This document shows positions 33,086-41,918 of a stretch of DNA of 64,000 nt, piece by piece. Location: contig NZ_NMUL01000007.1 in assembly GCF_002234595.1 (NCBI RefSeq), positions 1 through 64,000 on the forward strand, written 5' to 3'. The notes under the pieces were generated by a model that worked only from the letters and a program-made list of their open reading frames with translations, was not told where the DNA came from and searched no databases. This stretch comes from Amycolatopsis vastitatis. GTDB lineage: Bacteria; Actinomycetota; Actinomycetes; Mycobacteriales; Pseudonocardiaceae. The position numbers and the translations under genes are program-made. The stretch's first letter is position 1. Every line of letters begins with the position of its first letter.

Positions 33086-33976
33086 TCATCTTGTGCTGAG
33101 AGCCTGCTGGTGGAGCTCGGCAGCTCGTATCCGGAGGTGGCGCTTGAGAGCTCCGCGGTGGCGGCCGCGGGTTTTGGTTGCGTGGCAGTTCGGGCATAGG
33201 GCGATCATGCGGCTGGGGTGATCCGGGCCGCCGAGGGCGAGGTCGTCGACGTGATCGACCTCAAGGATTGCGGAGCCGTCGCTGGTGGTGTCTGCGGGCA
33301 TGCCGGTGCAGCGATCGTTCTCGCAGCTGTTCGCGGCGCGGAGCAGCACGGCGTCGCGTGCCTTGCGGTTGCGCTGGTAGTGGTTACGTGCCTTCTTCGT
33401 CGGCGGAGATCCCGGCTCGGTGCTGTTGGGTGTCTCGCCCAATTCCTGCAGGTAGTCCTGATACGTCGTGTTATTCGTGCCGTCGGCTGCGGGCGACGAC
33501 GTTGGGTGGGGTGGCGGGTCGTCGAGGATCTCGAGGTCGTCGATGAGGTCAAAAATGTGGTGCGGCCACGTTGCCGAATCTGGACTCGGTACTGCCATTA
33601 TCAGGAACGAGTACTCGAGGCGCAGCTGCCCGGAATCGTCGGGCGCCCACACCTGGGCGCGGTCAAGGACTGCAACCCAGGTCACGAACCTGAACGCCGC
33701 GCCGGCGGGGCGGTACCAGAACCGAACAGCGTGGTGTTGGCATCGTGCCTGGTCCAACAGCTTGTTGCCTCGCACCAGCTGCTGGTGCCCAGCCCGACCA
33801 TCGCCGCGGTACTCAAACGGCTTCACCGCATCGGGGGGTTCATCGGCGTAGGGGCCGTTCTCGTCGGAGAAGGCGTTGACGATGTCCTCGCCGGGGAAGC
33901 GAACAATCCCGGCGACACCGTTTCCGCCGTACGCGGCCTTAATGGCAGTCCGGTTCGGGTACTCGTCGCCCAGCAC
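33086..33976 (-). CDS. HNH endonuclease with an SRA-like N-terminal domain
   Basis: This 296-aa protein has an N-terminal domain (IKAAYGGNGVAGIVRFPG, YRGDGRAGHQQLVRGNKLL) like the modified-base-binding part of actinomycete McrA-type nucleases. The C-terminal HNH site is VDHVDDLALGG...LCPNCHATKT with two Cys pairs for zinc. It may therefore cut modified foreign DNA. GTG at 33976 is the first start but no ribosome site precedes it, so the true start may differ. It lies alone on the minus strand among element cargo. Confidence 0.75.
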   Translation of the reverse strand: MLGDEYPNRTAIKAAYGGNGVAGIVRFPGEDIVNAFSDENGPYADEPPDAVKPFEYRGDGRAGHQQLVRGNKLLDQARCQHHAVRFWYRPAGAAFRFVTWVAVLDRAQVWAPDDSGQLRLEYSFLIMAVPSPDSATWPHHIFDLIDDLEILDDPPPHPTSSPAADGTNNTTYQDYLQELGETPNSTEPGSPPTKKARNHYQRNRKARDAVLLRAANSCENDRCTGMPADTTSDGSAILEVDHVDDLALGGPDHPSRMIALCPNCHATKTRGRHRGALKRHLRIRAAELHQQALSTR

Positions 33977-34187
33977 AGGAGGGGAGAGCTGCGCCGCCGT
34001 TACGCCGCTGCCCGGACGCCGCGCCCGGCCCGCAGCGGCGTGCTCGGCTCGCTGGTAACGCGGCCAAGGTCACCTGATCGTGGAGTGGTGACCGCGTTGA
34101 GCAAGCAGCGCCGCGCGGAACACCCTGGCAGGATCCGGGACGTGGACGAACCCGACGGTGCCGGCCGCGGGCGCCGAGGATGGGCAC

Positions 34188-34454
34188 GTGCCGACGCGCG
34201 ACGTCGTCTAGTACGACGACGAGGGCCGCCCGATCGGTGAGCTGACCACCTGGCTGCGCGCCCAGGTCGCGACCGGTGACACGCGGGCGGCGCGGAGCGC
34301 GGAGCACGTCCTGGACTACTACGAGCAGAAGTGCAGCGAGGCCGCGACCAACCCCGCCGTCGAGATGCAGTGCCGGCTGATCTGGTCGGTGATCCAGCGT
34401 CTCGCCCTCCCGTACGCGGACCGCTCCGGCTACCGCGACGAGTGGCGGCCGTGA
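34188..34454 (+). pseudogene. DUF6221-type gene with an early amber stop
   Basis: GTG at 34188 follows GAGGATGGG. The eighth codon is TAG (34209-34211), after which the same frame reads YDDEGRPIGELTTWLRAQV and ends LALPYADRSGYRDEWRP, the typical C-terminus of DUF6221 proteins common in actinophage and AICEs. The frame is otherwise open to TGA at 34454. It is most simply a nonsense-mutated gene; no later start in the first half exists. Confidence 0.65.
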
Positions 34455-35105
34455 TCTGCACCAACTCGCCAAGGTCGAACATGTGCTCTAAGTCCAGGTG
34501 AGCGTCGGGCAGGCTGGGAAAGTGCCGCCTTCTGACCTGTATTACGGTTCGGCGATGTTCCACCTTGGGGGTGGGAGGCTTGGAGCCGCTGAGCTCAACC
34601 CGACCTTGCGATACTCCACAGCACTCCAACCTGGGAGCCTATGGCCGGCGCAATCACCTTCGCTGAGGCCCGGAGACTCATCGTCAGCCTGATCTTGACC
34701 ACCTTGCCCTTCAATGCCGTGACCAGTCGAACTGCGCTGATCAGCAATACGGTGCAGGCAAGCGAGCAAGAGACAGCTTGAAACGACAGCATCCAGTCGG
34801 AGATCGAGTTCAGCTCAGCGACTATCTGAAGCCTACCGTCGGGCGCGCAGCCGCAGACACTTGCCTCCGGAGGGTTAAGAGCGCTCGACCATATAAATTT
34901 GCCTCTACCTGTGGAAACGTTCCATGCGAGCTGTGCTGGAGCCGATCGTTGGACACGCATTGGGCGTGGGGTACGCCAGGAGTTGCCTCGGCAGCCGGAA
35001 TATGGGGCGACCTAGTAGGACTCCGCCTTGCTGTTGAGCGAGCCAGGTGGGGGCCGATCCGGGGGATATGGGAGCGAGCCATAGACCGGCGAGAGCCCGA
35101 TGCTT

Positions 35106-35220
35106 GCAGCCGCCGGTCGGTCGCGTGGGTGCCGGAGGCAGGCCCCGTGCGTGCCGGCCGATAGCGTCGCGGCCCACGGACGGAGGGGCTGCCTTGACGG
35201 AGAAAAGAAACCTTGAGCAC
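35106..35220 (+). repeat. Repeat R1, copy 1
   Basis: About 115 bases match 52698-52810 closely (shared GGTCGCGTGGGTGCCGGAGG and AGAAAAGAAAC). Copy 2 lies just before the integrase remnant, so R1 probably belonged to the integrase end of a related element. Confidence 0.7.
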
Positions 35221-35231
35221 AACTGCGCTCC

Positions 35232-35340
35232 GTTGACCCCAGGCACTTGACGGCCACGAAACGCCTGGTCAGATGCTCTACCCGTCTGACTGTAGCAGTC
35301 CGCAGGAGCCTGCTGTCATCGTCAGAAAGCTGGTCAGGCA
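35232..35340 (+). repeat. Inner left element end, similar to the region after attL
   Basis: TTGACCCCAGGCACTT, then TCTGACTGTAGCAGTC and the arm-type pair at 35321 and 35333 match 31527-31656 in order. The tRNA part beyond TTGACCCC is not present. This looks like a second element's left end. Confidence 0.65.
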
Positions 35341-35466
35341 ACGGGGCTGGCACGGCTAGCCTTCCAGGCTTGTTAACTGAGGGTGACGTGCGGTCTGGTA
35401 GTCAGGCCGACCGGCAGGTGACAGCGGCGTAGCACAGACCTGGGCGTGAACGATTAATAGTGTGTG

Positions 35467-36945
35467 ATGAAGCGGGAGATGCCTGCGGCGCGGCGACGTG
35501 GCCTCGGATTGTTAGCGATCGGTGCGGTGGCACTCTTGGCCGCAATGGCCGTCGGATTCGATTGGGTGGACTGGTCGACATTGGGCAGGTGGGTGCGTGC
35601 ACGCGTGGTCCTGCTGCTCTTAGCTGTCACCGCGGGCGGATGCGTGGCCGCGGGTGTGCGACTGCTGTTGCGTGGTGCGCGGACCGAGCTTACTCCCCGT
35701 CCGTTCTCGTGGTGGTGGGTTGGGGTTGCGCTTCCGTTGAGCGTGACCGTCGGTTCTGCTGTCGCCGCGCTGCTCTGGGGCGATACTCGGGCTGAGCATC
35801 GAGATGCCTTCGATGCGGGTTGGAAGAGCGCAGCCGCCGTTCTCGCCATTTTGGCTGCGCTCGTCACGGTAGAAAGACTCCGGTTGGGGCAGCGGGAGCA
35901 CTATCGTCTGTTGGCAGCAGATGAAGCGAGAGAAATCAACGAACTCTCCGCAAAGGCTAGTGAGCAATTGGGCAATGATAAAGCGGCGGTCCGCATTGGA
36001 GGTCTTACTGACCTCGAACGCCTTGCTCAGATCCATGTCGACCTGCGACAGACTGTGGTTGATCGGATTTGCGCTTACTTGCGTGGGCCATATCGGCCGC
36101 CGCCTGGAAGTCGGGAGGCCAGGAGATATCCTTGGGAAGTTCCGATTGAAGATTACTCTGAATCTCAAAATAAGGTCGAATCTGGCGAGCAGTTAATAGA
36201 CGAGCAAGAAATTGCTGCTCGTCGACTTGAGTTGGACGTTCGCAGGACGGCGCAGCAGATTCTGAGAAGACATTTAACGCCAGAGGACAAAGACGCATTC
36301 TGGTCTAGTATCAGCCTCGACCTGAGAGACGCTTCCTTGGTTGAATTTAGTCTATCGAACTGTCAACTTGCCGAAGGGGATTTCGAAGGTGCAACGTTTT
36401 ACCGGATGGCAGGATTTAGTGGGACTGCATTTGAAAACGTAGCAGATTTTGATCGCGCCACCTTCACTGATGAAGCCAGTTTTGCTGAAGCAAGATTTCA
36501 CACGAGCGCTTTTTTTAGTGGTGCGAGTTTTGCAGACACCGTCTCGTTTAGGGGCGCAAGATTCGATGAATCCTTGCGGTTTGTTTACGCTGAGGCTGCA
36601 TCGTCCATAGATTTTGAGGATGCGCAGTTCAAGAGGCCGACAGGCTTTCTATCAACGAAATTTCTCGGTGATGCAAGATTCAAGGGTGCGAAATTTCTGG
36701 ACTGGGTCGATTTTGGAGATACATTCTTTCGGCGGAGAGCAGTTTTTTCAAATGCTTCGTTTGTTGGGCCAGTGAACTTCGAAGGGGTAAAGTTTGGAGC
36801 CCGCGCAACGTTCGACGGAGTGCTTATCGGTGAAGGAATATCGTTTGAAGACGTTGTAGTCACGAATGTCAAAGGTGGCCACATTTGGCCCCCTAGTTGG
36901 TCCCTGAAAGATGGCGAGTTGGTCCACGGCGCTTCGGCAGATTGA
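35467..36945 (+). CDS. Membrane-anchored pentapeptide-repeat protein
   Basis: This 492-aa protein has three N-terminal membrane helices (residues 10-32, 42-62, 85-105), a helical linker (RIGGLTDLERLAQIHVDLRQ) and about 25 pentapeptide repeats of A(D/N)FxxA type from residue 290 (FEGATFYRMAGFSGTAFENV). The repeats form a right-handed beta helix on the cytoplasmic side. GC content falls in the repeat half, a sign of transfer. Similar proteins are frequent in Actinobacteria; their role is unknown, perhaps scaffold or immunity. ATG at 35467 is preferred to GTG at 35464. Confidence 0.8.
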   Translation: MKREMPAARRRGLGLLAIGAVALLAAMAVGFDWVDWSTLGRWVRARVVLLLLAVTAGGCVAAGVRLLLRGARTELTPRPFSWWWVGVALPLSVTVGSAVAALLWGDTRAEHRDAFDAGWKSAAAVLAILAALVTVERLRLGQREHYRLLAADEAREINELSAKASEQLGNDKAAVRIGGLTDLERLAQIHVDLRQTVVDRICAYLRGPYRPPPGSREARRYPWEVPIEDYSESQNKVESGEQLIDEQEIAARRLELDVRRTAQQILRRHLTPEDKDAFWSSISLDLRDASLVEFSLSNCQLAEGDFEGATFYRMAGFSGTAFENVADFDRATFTDEASFAEARFHTSAFFSGASFADTVSFRGARFDESLRFVYAEAASSIDFEDAQFKRPTGFLSTKFLGDARFKGAKFLDWVDFGDTFFRRRAVFSNASFVGPVNFEGVKFGARATFDGVLIGEGISFEDVVVTNVKGGHIWPPSWSLKDGELVHGASAD

Positions 36946-37012
36946 AGGGTGTCGAGACGCGGCGGGGACGGCGCCGGACTGATCAAACGGCACGGCTGGT
37001 AGGCCGTATCCG

Positions 37013-37378
37013 GTGTCCCTCACCGGGTCGCTGACCAAGGACGAACAGAAAATGCTGGTCACGCGGGCGCTGGAGCTGCGCGGCGGCGCCATCGTGGCCG
37101 CCGCGCAGCGTGAAGCCGAGCGGGACGAGTTGGCCGACATCCTCGTCGTCACGCAAGCACTGCCCCCGCGGGAAGGGGAACCTCACCCCCGCGCTGCCGC
37201 GGTGGCGGAGGCCATGCGGGACCGCTGGAACATCTACCAGGACTGGAGGCTGGAGACCGTCACGGCGGCTCTGGCCGGCGCGGGTTACAAGGTCCCGACT
37301 ACCGACCGTAAGTTCCTGGTCGACCCGGTGAGGATCGCCGCGGCGATCGCCAGCCGGGACAGCAACCTCGACGAATGA
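37013..37378 (+). CDS. Hypothetical 121-aa protein of the element
   Basis: The protein is helical and charged, with codon use typical of the host. GTG at 37013 or ATG at 37052 could be the start; no strong ribosome site is seen. Motifs such as LTKDEQKMLVTRALELRGG and DRKFLVDPVRIAAAIASR are not assignable. It lies immediately before the iteron-like array. Confidence 0.5.
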   Translation: MSLTGSLTKDEQKMLVTRALELRGGAIVAAAQREAERDELADILVVTQALPPREGEPHPRAAAVAEAMRDRWNIYQDWRLETVTAALAGAGYKVPTTDRKFLVDPVRIAAAIASRDSNLDE

Positions 37379-37449
37379 GGCGCCGCCGCCGGACCCGCAG
37401 ATCGCAAATCCGGGGTCCTGCGGGTACGGCGGCGGGCCGACGCATCCCC

Positions 37450-37560
37450 CTCATTCCGCTCATTTCGACTCATTTTCGCTGGTAGAAGCCCAACTCATCC
37501 CGGAATGAGTAACTCATCCCGATGAGGTCGAACTCATTCGCAGCTCATTCGCGGACTCAT
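37450..37560. repeat. Iteron-like array of CTCAT motifs
   Basis: Ten copies of CTCAT(T/C)CG-like repeats lie in 111 bp: eight direct (37450, 37459, 37469, 37494, 37513, 37533, 37544, 37556) and two inverted (37505, 37522). Many are spaced by 9 to 12 bases. The surrounding 300 bases hold no gene. It could be a replication origin, partition or transfer site. Confidence 0.55.
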
Positions 37561-37703
37561 CCGTCCGCCACACCCCGCTGACGCGTAGATCGGTACCCCT
37601 ACCGCCCTGCCGACAACTACTCACAGTAGCAGTCGGGTGGGTGAGGGGCGCCATCATCCTGCACCCGAGCCCGGCATCAGATGCCGGGGAGGAGCGCCGT
37701 CTC

Positions 37704-37826
37704 ATGACCACCATCACCTCCACTCCCTCGCCGCGGCTGCGGTGGTGCTGCCGCTCGTGCGGTGCCCGCAACCGGATGCGCCAGCGGGTGTGCCACCGCT
37801 GCCGCCAGAACCGCCCCCGCCACTGA
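37704..37826 (+). CDS. Small zinc-ribbon-like protein, 40 aa
   Basis: ATG at 37704 follows GGAGGAG. The peptide has CRSCGARNRMRQRVCHRC, two CxxC pairs separated by ten residues, so it should fold around one zinc ion. It is too short for most gene finders. Codons are host-like and the next gene begins 22 bases on, as an operon. Confidence 0.6.
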   Translation: MTTITSTPSPRLRWCCRSCGARNRMRQRVCHRCRQNRPRH

Positions 37827-37847
37827 CCACCGAAGGAGGACCCGCGC

Positions 37848-38222
37848 ATGGACGAGCACACCCACGTCGGCGGCGGACCGCCGGACGCGCTCGCAGTGCC
37901 CACCGTCGTCACGATCCCGTGGCTCGAGTATCGGGCCCTGGTCGCCGACGCCGGCCACTGGCGGCTGTTCGCCACCAGCCCGCACGTGGCCGAACTGCTC
38001 GCCGAGTGGGACCGCCGCCGCGCCACCCGCGACACCTCGAACGCCGTGGCTGCCGCCGCCGACTGGCGAGCAATCGCCTCCGCGCCGACGTATGCCGAAC
38101 TCGCCGCCCGCCGGGCCGTGGCCACCACCGACCCGCTGACCCCGGACCAGATCCGTGCCCGTACCAGCGAGTCGTGGGCGCGGGTGCAGGACTGGATCAC
38201 CGCCCGCCGCACCGCCGCCTGA
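37848..38222 (+). CDS. Hypothetical 124-aa element protein
   Basis: ATG at 37848 follows GAAGGAGG. It is Ala/Arg-rich and helical (WLEYRALVADAGHWRLF, TPDQIRARTSESWARVQDWI). No family is recognised. It lies in a rightward run with a zinc-ribbon peptide and a DUF5131 gene, typical of actinophage or AICE accessory operons. Confidence 0.65.
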   Translation: MDEHTHVGGGPPDALAVPTVVTIPWLEYRALVADAGHWRLFATSPHVAELLAEWDRRRATRDTSNAVAAAADWRAIASAPTYAELAARRAVATTDPLTPDQIRARTSESWARVQDWITARRTAA

Positions 38223-38243
38223 ACCAGGAAGGACCCCTGACCC

Positions 38244-39156
38244 ATGAGCCAGAGCACCACGATCGAATGGACGGACGCGACCTGGAACCCGGTCACCGGG
38301 TGCACCGAGGTCTCGCCGGGTTGCGATCACTGCTATGCCCGCACCTTCGCGGAGCGGTGGCGCGGCGTCGACGGCCACCACTTCGAGCGCGGATTCGACG
38401 TCCAGCTGAGGCCGGGGAAGCTCGACCTGCCGCTGCGGTGGCGGAAGCCGCGCCGCGTGTTCGTGAACAGCATGTCCGACCTGTTCCACGACGACGTGCC
38501 GGACGAGTTCATCGGCTCGGTGTTCGAAGTCATGGCCAGGACACCGCAGCACACCTACCAGATCTTGACCAAGCGGCACGCGAGGATGCGATCACTCCTC
38601 ACCAAGTGGGGCGAGCAGGGCGCCGCGGAGCCGTGGGCCGGACCAGGCACGGCGGTGTTCCGTCGGCACGACCTGATGTGGGTGGGCCCGGTCTCGTGGC
38701 CGCTGCCGAACGTGTGGCTCGGCGTGTCCACCGAGGACCAGAAGCGGGCTGCCATCAGGATCCCGGCACTGCTCGATACCCCGGCCGCGGTGCGGTGGAT
38801 CTCCGCCGAACCGCTGCTCGGGCCGATCAACCTGGGGAACCTCGACACGCGTGAGGGCCCGGTCGACGCGCTACTCGGCAACCTGGACCACGTCCGCTGG
38901 AACGACGGACAGGTCACGGCGATGAACAACCCGCGGCCGCTGCCGCGCCTGGACTGGGTGGTCGTCGGCGGCGAGTCCGGGCACGGCGCCCGGCCGATGG
39001 CCCCCGGGTGGGCACGCGCACTCCGTGACCGGTGCGTCGCCGCGGGCGTGCCGTTCCTGTTCAAGCAGTGGGGCGGCCGAACCCCGAAAGCGGGCGGGCG
39101 CGAGCTGGATGGCCACGTGGACCGAATTCCCCGACGCCATCCAGCCACTGCGGTGA
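38244..39156 (+). pseudogene. DUF5131 (phage Gp37/Gp68) gene with a 3' frameshift
   Basis: The product has the radical-SAM-like cysteine site CTEVSPGCDHCYA and family motifs VFVNSMSDLFHDDVP, YQILTKRHARM and VVGGESGHGARPM. The usual ending would be GGRELDG, Thr-Trp, Glu-Phe-Pro and a stop. Here the frame shifts after GRELDG near 39112: the expected TWTEFPDAIQPLR and TGA (39156) lie in another frame, consistent with loss of 2 bases. In the current frame it runs on into the next gene (to 39992), making a 582-aa fusion. The core domain is intact and may still work. Confidence 0.7.
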
Positions 39157-39203
39157 CCGACACCCCGCCGCCTCACTCACCGACCCGGAAAGGGATCCTC
39201 GCC

Positions 39204-39992
39204 ATGACCACCACCGAACCCGCCACCGCGCCAGTCGGCACGGTGCCCGACCGGCCGCGCACCCCGATCCCCGCCGCCGACACGCTGTTGGTCGAGCTGG
39301 CCACCCCGTTCCACAACGGCCTGGCCCCGATGGTCGGGCAGAGCACCGACGTGCCCGGGCTGCTGCTGACGCCCTACGCGGCGGGTACGCCGCTGCGCTA
39401 CACCGGCGACTGGTGCGTCACCCACGCCGCCACCGGCACCCGGGTGTCGCTGCCCGCGTCGCATCTGCACACCCGCGAAGCCCTCCAGTGGCTCGGCGGG
39501 CGCGGCGTGGACTGGACCCAACCCGTCCCAGCGATCCTCGACGACCCGGCCGCCAAGGAGGCGCACACCCGGCTGTTCTACGAGCTGTGGGAGGCCCGCG
39601 AGGATCACCGGCCGCTGGTTTACGCCCGCACCTCGTGGCGGGAGTGGCCGCCGCGCTACCGCATCCGCCACCGCGGCATGGTCTCCGCCGAAGCGTTCGA
39701 CACCTTCGAGGCCGCCGCCGAACTCGCCGAAGACGCCGTCACCACGCCCGACGGCGCGCTGCACCTGCACCCCGACGCGGAAATCTGCCGCGAGCACCGC
39801 GGACCGGGCTGGGGCCTGCGCTGCGCCTCGATCCAGTGCGGTGACACGTCCTGGCTCGTGGACTGGGCCGGAGACGAGTGGCAAGCCCTCGGGACCCGTG
39901 ACGACATCGCCATCCTGGCCCGCGAGGAGGACTGGGCCGCCCACCCCGGCGGCTACTGGACCTGCCCCGACTGCTCCCGCCAGTACCACTGA
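39204..39992 (+). CDS. Hypothetical 262-aa element protein with C-terminal zinc knuckle
   Basis: ATG at 39204 has AAAGGG upstream and opens MTTTEPATAP. The middle is Trp/Arg-rich (ARTSWREWPPRYRIRHRG), and the C-terminus has CREHRG, CASIQC and GGYWTCPDCSRQYH, giving likely zinc ligands. It is also read as the C-terminal part of the frameshift-fused ORF from 38244. A shrunken copy lies at 41205-41334, so this gene has been duplicated in the element. Confidence 0.65.
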   Translation: MTTTEPATAPVGTVPDRPRTPIPAADTLLVELATPFHNGLAPMVGQSTDVPGLLLTPYAAGTPLRYTGDWCVTHAATGTRVSLPASHLHTREALQWLGGRGVDWTQPVPAILDDPAAKEAHTRLFYELWEAREDHRPLVYARTSWREWPPRYRIRHRGMVSAEAFDTFEAAAELAEDAVTTPDGALHLHPDAEICREHRGPGWGLRCASIQCGDTSWLVDWAGDEWQALGTRDDIAILAREEDWAAHPGGYWTCPDCSRQYH

Positions 39993-40024
39993 CCACATCG
40001 GACACACCGAACTCCGAGGACGTC

Positions 40025-40390
40025 ATGAGTCTCTACTTCGACTTCGCCGACTGGTGGATCGGCTATTACCGCGGCCCGAATCACCACTACGTCTGCCCCG
40101 TGCCAACGGTCGTCATCCGCTGGCGGCGCCGGGGGCTGACCGAACCCCCACCCCGATCCGCGAACGGAGGTGAACGTCCAGGGCCCGCCGGTATCCGTGG
40201 GTGCTGGCCCGGGGACAGTCGGTGGTTGAGTCGAGCGTGCCCCCAGGGCCTGACGACAAGGGGTGACGAATACGAGCGGCGTGACATACAAGACAGTCGA
40301 ACAAAGGTTCGACTGAGAGGTAGAGTCTGGCGCGGCGGTGCTGACTCGCAGGGAAGTGCGGGCCGGCACCGCCCCCACCGCTCTACCTGA
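40025..40390 (+). CDS. Small element protein, probably with a lost 3' end
   Basis: ATG at 40025 follows GAGGACG. The first 36 residues (SLYFDFADWWIGYYRGPNHH, then VIRWRRRG) look real. The remainder runs through a remnant of another gene (GGTATCCGTGGGTGCT at about 40191, as at 41416) and through the LexA box, and is not protein-like. It is probably a gene whose end was removed by a deletion. Confidence 0.4.
   Translation: MSLYFDFADWWIGYYRGPNHHYVCPVPTVVIRWRRRGLTEPPPRSANGGERPGPAGIRGCWPGDSRWLSRACPQGLTTRGDEYERRDIQDSRTKVRLRGRVWRGGADSQGSAGRHRPHRST
40294..40315. promoter_or_regulatory. LexA (SOS) box
   Basis: TCGAAC-AAAG-GTTCGA (40297-40312) is an exact match to the Gram-positive/actinobacterial LexA consensus TCGAAC-N4-GTTCGA, with arms extended to 9 bp (CAGTCGAAC, GTTCGACTG). 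It lies 112 bases before the gene at 40428. It would tie this operon to DNA damage. Confidence 0.75.
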
Positions 40391-40427
40391 CCAAACCGCC
40401 CGGCCGCGAGCCGGAAGGAGCACAACC

Positions 40428-40709
40428 ATGACCAACCCGACGACGTCGTCCCTCACGGCCCAGGACGCGGCCGCCCGGATCTTCGCCGCGGCCGCCGAGC
40501 TGGGCGTCAGCCGCCAGGAAGCGATCCTGATCACCAAGGCCGTAAACGCCGTTCGCACCGGTAAGCCCACGGATGTGCCGCTGACCGACACCCAGCAGCA
40601 CCGACGCCGCCGAATCGCCCACGTCGTCGGAACTCTGCTGTACGACCCGGCGCTCAACCCGGCCGAAGTGGTCGCCGTGGTGACCGGCGCCAGTCTCGCG
40701 ACCGCGTAG
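40428..40709 (+). CDS. Hypothetical 93-aa protein under a LexA box
   Basis: ATG at 40428 follows GGAAGG. The protein is helical and Ala-rich with a possible helix-turn-helix (AAAELGVSRQEAILITKAV). It is the first gene after the SOS box, so it is likely induced by DNA damage and could control element excision or replication. No family is recognised. Confidence 0.65.
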   Translation: MTNPTTSSLTAQDAAARIFAAAAELGVSRQEAILITKAVNAVRTGKPTDVPLTDTQQHRRRRIAHVVGTLLYDPALNPAEVVAVVTGASLATA

Positions 40710-40733
40710 CCGTCGCACGAGGGCGCGAGCATC

Positions 40734-41097
40734 GTGGACACTCCCTACACCCGCTGGTACGGCGACAGCCTGCACGGCCGGTTCGAAGATCCTCACCCCA
40801 GTGTGGGTCCGGTTGGACGCGATCTTCGTGCGGATCAAGGGCGCGCCGCATCACGTGATCGACGACGGGCTCGACTTCACCGGCGAAGTCCACGGACTGC
40901 TGCACGGCTGGTGTCCGACCAGCCGCGGAGACTGGCTCGGCGTGGTCGACTTCGACATCTCCTTCGTCGACGGCCGACGCCGCAAGATCCGTGCCGTCGA
41001 CCAGCTGGTACCGCTCTACGCCCTGCGACCCCGCGGCGAACCGGACGAGACCGGCGGAGACCCGGGCGAAGACAGCAGCCCTGCGCCGGCGGTCTGA
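40734..41097 (+). pseudogene. Element gene with a +1 frameshift in a C4 run
   Basis: GTG at 40734 has GAGGG 10 bases upstream and opens MDTPYTRWYGDSLHGRFEDP. The frame then becomes nonsense, while the +1 frame from CACCCCAGTG (about 40796) reads VWVRLDAIFVRIKGAPHHVI and continues to TGA at 41097 (LVPLYALRPRGEPDE). Deleting one C restores a single 120-aa protein. The intact product has no family known to me. Confidence 0.6.
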
Positions 41098-41204
41098 ACC
41101 TGACGCGCGGCCCCCTCTCACGTGAGTCCGGGAACCGCCAGCACCCCTGACGGGCGCTTGACCTTGGGATATGGCCCACGAGCCCGACCGGCCGCGCAGC
41201 CAAA

Positions 41205-41334
41205 CGCGGCCGACACGCTGCTGGTCGAGCTGGCACCCGCGATCACATTGCCGACCTGGCCCCGCGAGGAGGGCTGGGCCGCCCACCCCGGCGGCTATTG
41301 GACCTGCTCCGACTGCTCCCGCCAGTACTACTGA
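41205..41334 (+). pseudogene. Internally deleted copy of the 39204 gene
   Basis: The sequence encodes AADTLLVELA, as in the N-terminal part of the 39204 protein, joined to REEGWAAHPGGYWTCSDCSR, its C-terminal zinc knuckle, then TGACCACATCGGACA as after 39992. About 200 codons between are missing. It shows a tandem duplication followed by deletion. Confidence 0.7.
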
Positions 41335-41350
41335 CCACATCGGACATAGG

Positions 41351-41374
41351 GCCGGGCACCGCGTGGTGCCCGGC
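41351..41374 (+). terminator. Rho-independent-like terminator
   Basis: GCCGGGCACC-GCGT-GGTGCCCGGC is a perfect 10-bp stem followed by CTTTCC. It ends the operon before the RRQRL-motif gene. Confidence 0.65.
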
Positions 41375-41408
41375 CTTTCCTGCGCCAATACAGGGAGGAG
41401 ACGAACCC

Positions 41409-41918
41409 ATGGCACGCCGGTATCCGTGGGTGCTCGCCGCGGTGGCCTGGTCGGAAGATCTGGAGTTCATCCGGGGCCGCTGGCACGGCAAACCCCTGCT
41501 CTCGCACAACACCGCACCGCGCAACCTGCTCGCGACGCGCCGCCAGCTGCGCGCCCTGGGCAAGCGCCCAGGCGGGCAGGACCCGGTGGCGTTCCTGTAC
41601 TTCCGCTGCCGCAAGGCCGCCAAGATCGTGCACGCCAACCTGTACCTGATCGCCGACGCGAAACCGGTCCGGCCGATGACCCCGGCCCGCGCCGCCGCAC
41701 TCGAGCGGGCGATGGCCGCCCGCCGCACCTGCCGCGAGTGCGGCGAGCGCGGCTGGGCGGAGCTCCCGCGGGCGCACCGCACCTGCGAAGCCTGCCTCTA
41801 CCGCGCCGGCCTCGCCCCGGACTCCTACTTGCACGACTACGTGATCGGCGAACCGACCTTCGACGCCGCCGGCCACGCCGCACTCCCGACGTCCCCCAGC
41901 CGAACGGATGTGAGCTGA
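41409..41918 (+). CDS. RRQRL-motif zinc-binding element protein
   Basis: This 169-aa protein has the RRQLRALGKRPGGQDPVAFL block typical of RRQRL-motif proteins of AICEs and a C-terminal zinc site of two CxxC pairs (TCRECGERGW...TCEACLYRAG). GGAGG precedes ATG at 41409. A stub of another copy (RYPWVLA-type start) is near 40191. It overlaps the next gene by one base. Its role in the element is unknown. Confidence 0.75.
   Translation: MARRYPWVLAAVAWSEDLEFIRGRWHGKPLLSHNTAPRNLLATRRQLRALGKRPGGQDPVAFLYFRCRKAAKIVHANLYLIADAKPVRPMTPARAAALERAMAARRTCRECGERGWAELPRAHRTCEACLYRAGLAPDSYLHDYVIGEPTFDAAGHAALPTSPSRTDVS

Larger units (their letters stand above)
34455..35466. other. 1-kb element interior with repeats; one possible tiny ORF
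   Basis: A 46-codon ORF at 34641-34781 has GGGAG 5 bases before its ATG and a hydrophobic middle, so it could be a small membrane peptide. Otherwise the stretch carries the repeat shared with 52698 and the inner left element end near 35232. Longer ORFs on both strands look spurious. Confidence 0.4.

Noticed and set aside
33218..34240. Plus-strand ORF of 340 codons over the HNH gene
   Set aside because: The minus strand encodes the HNH motif and zinc Cys pairs; the plus frame is its complement.
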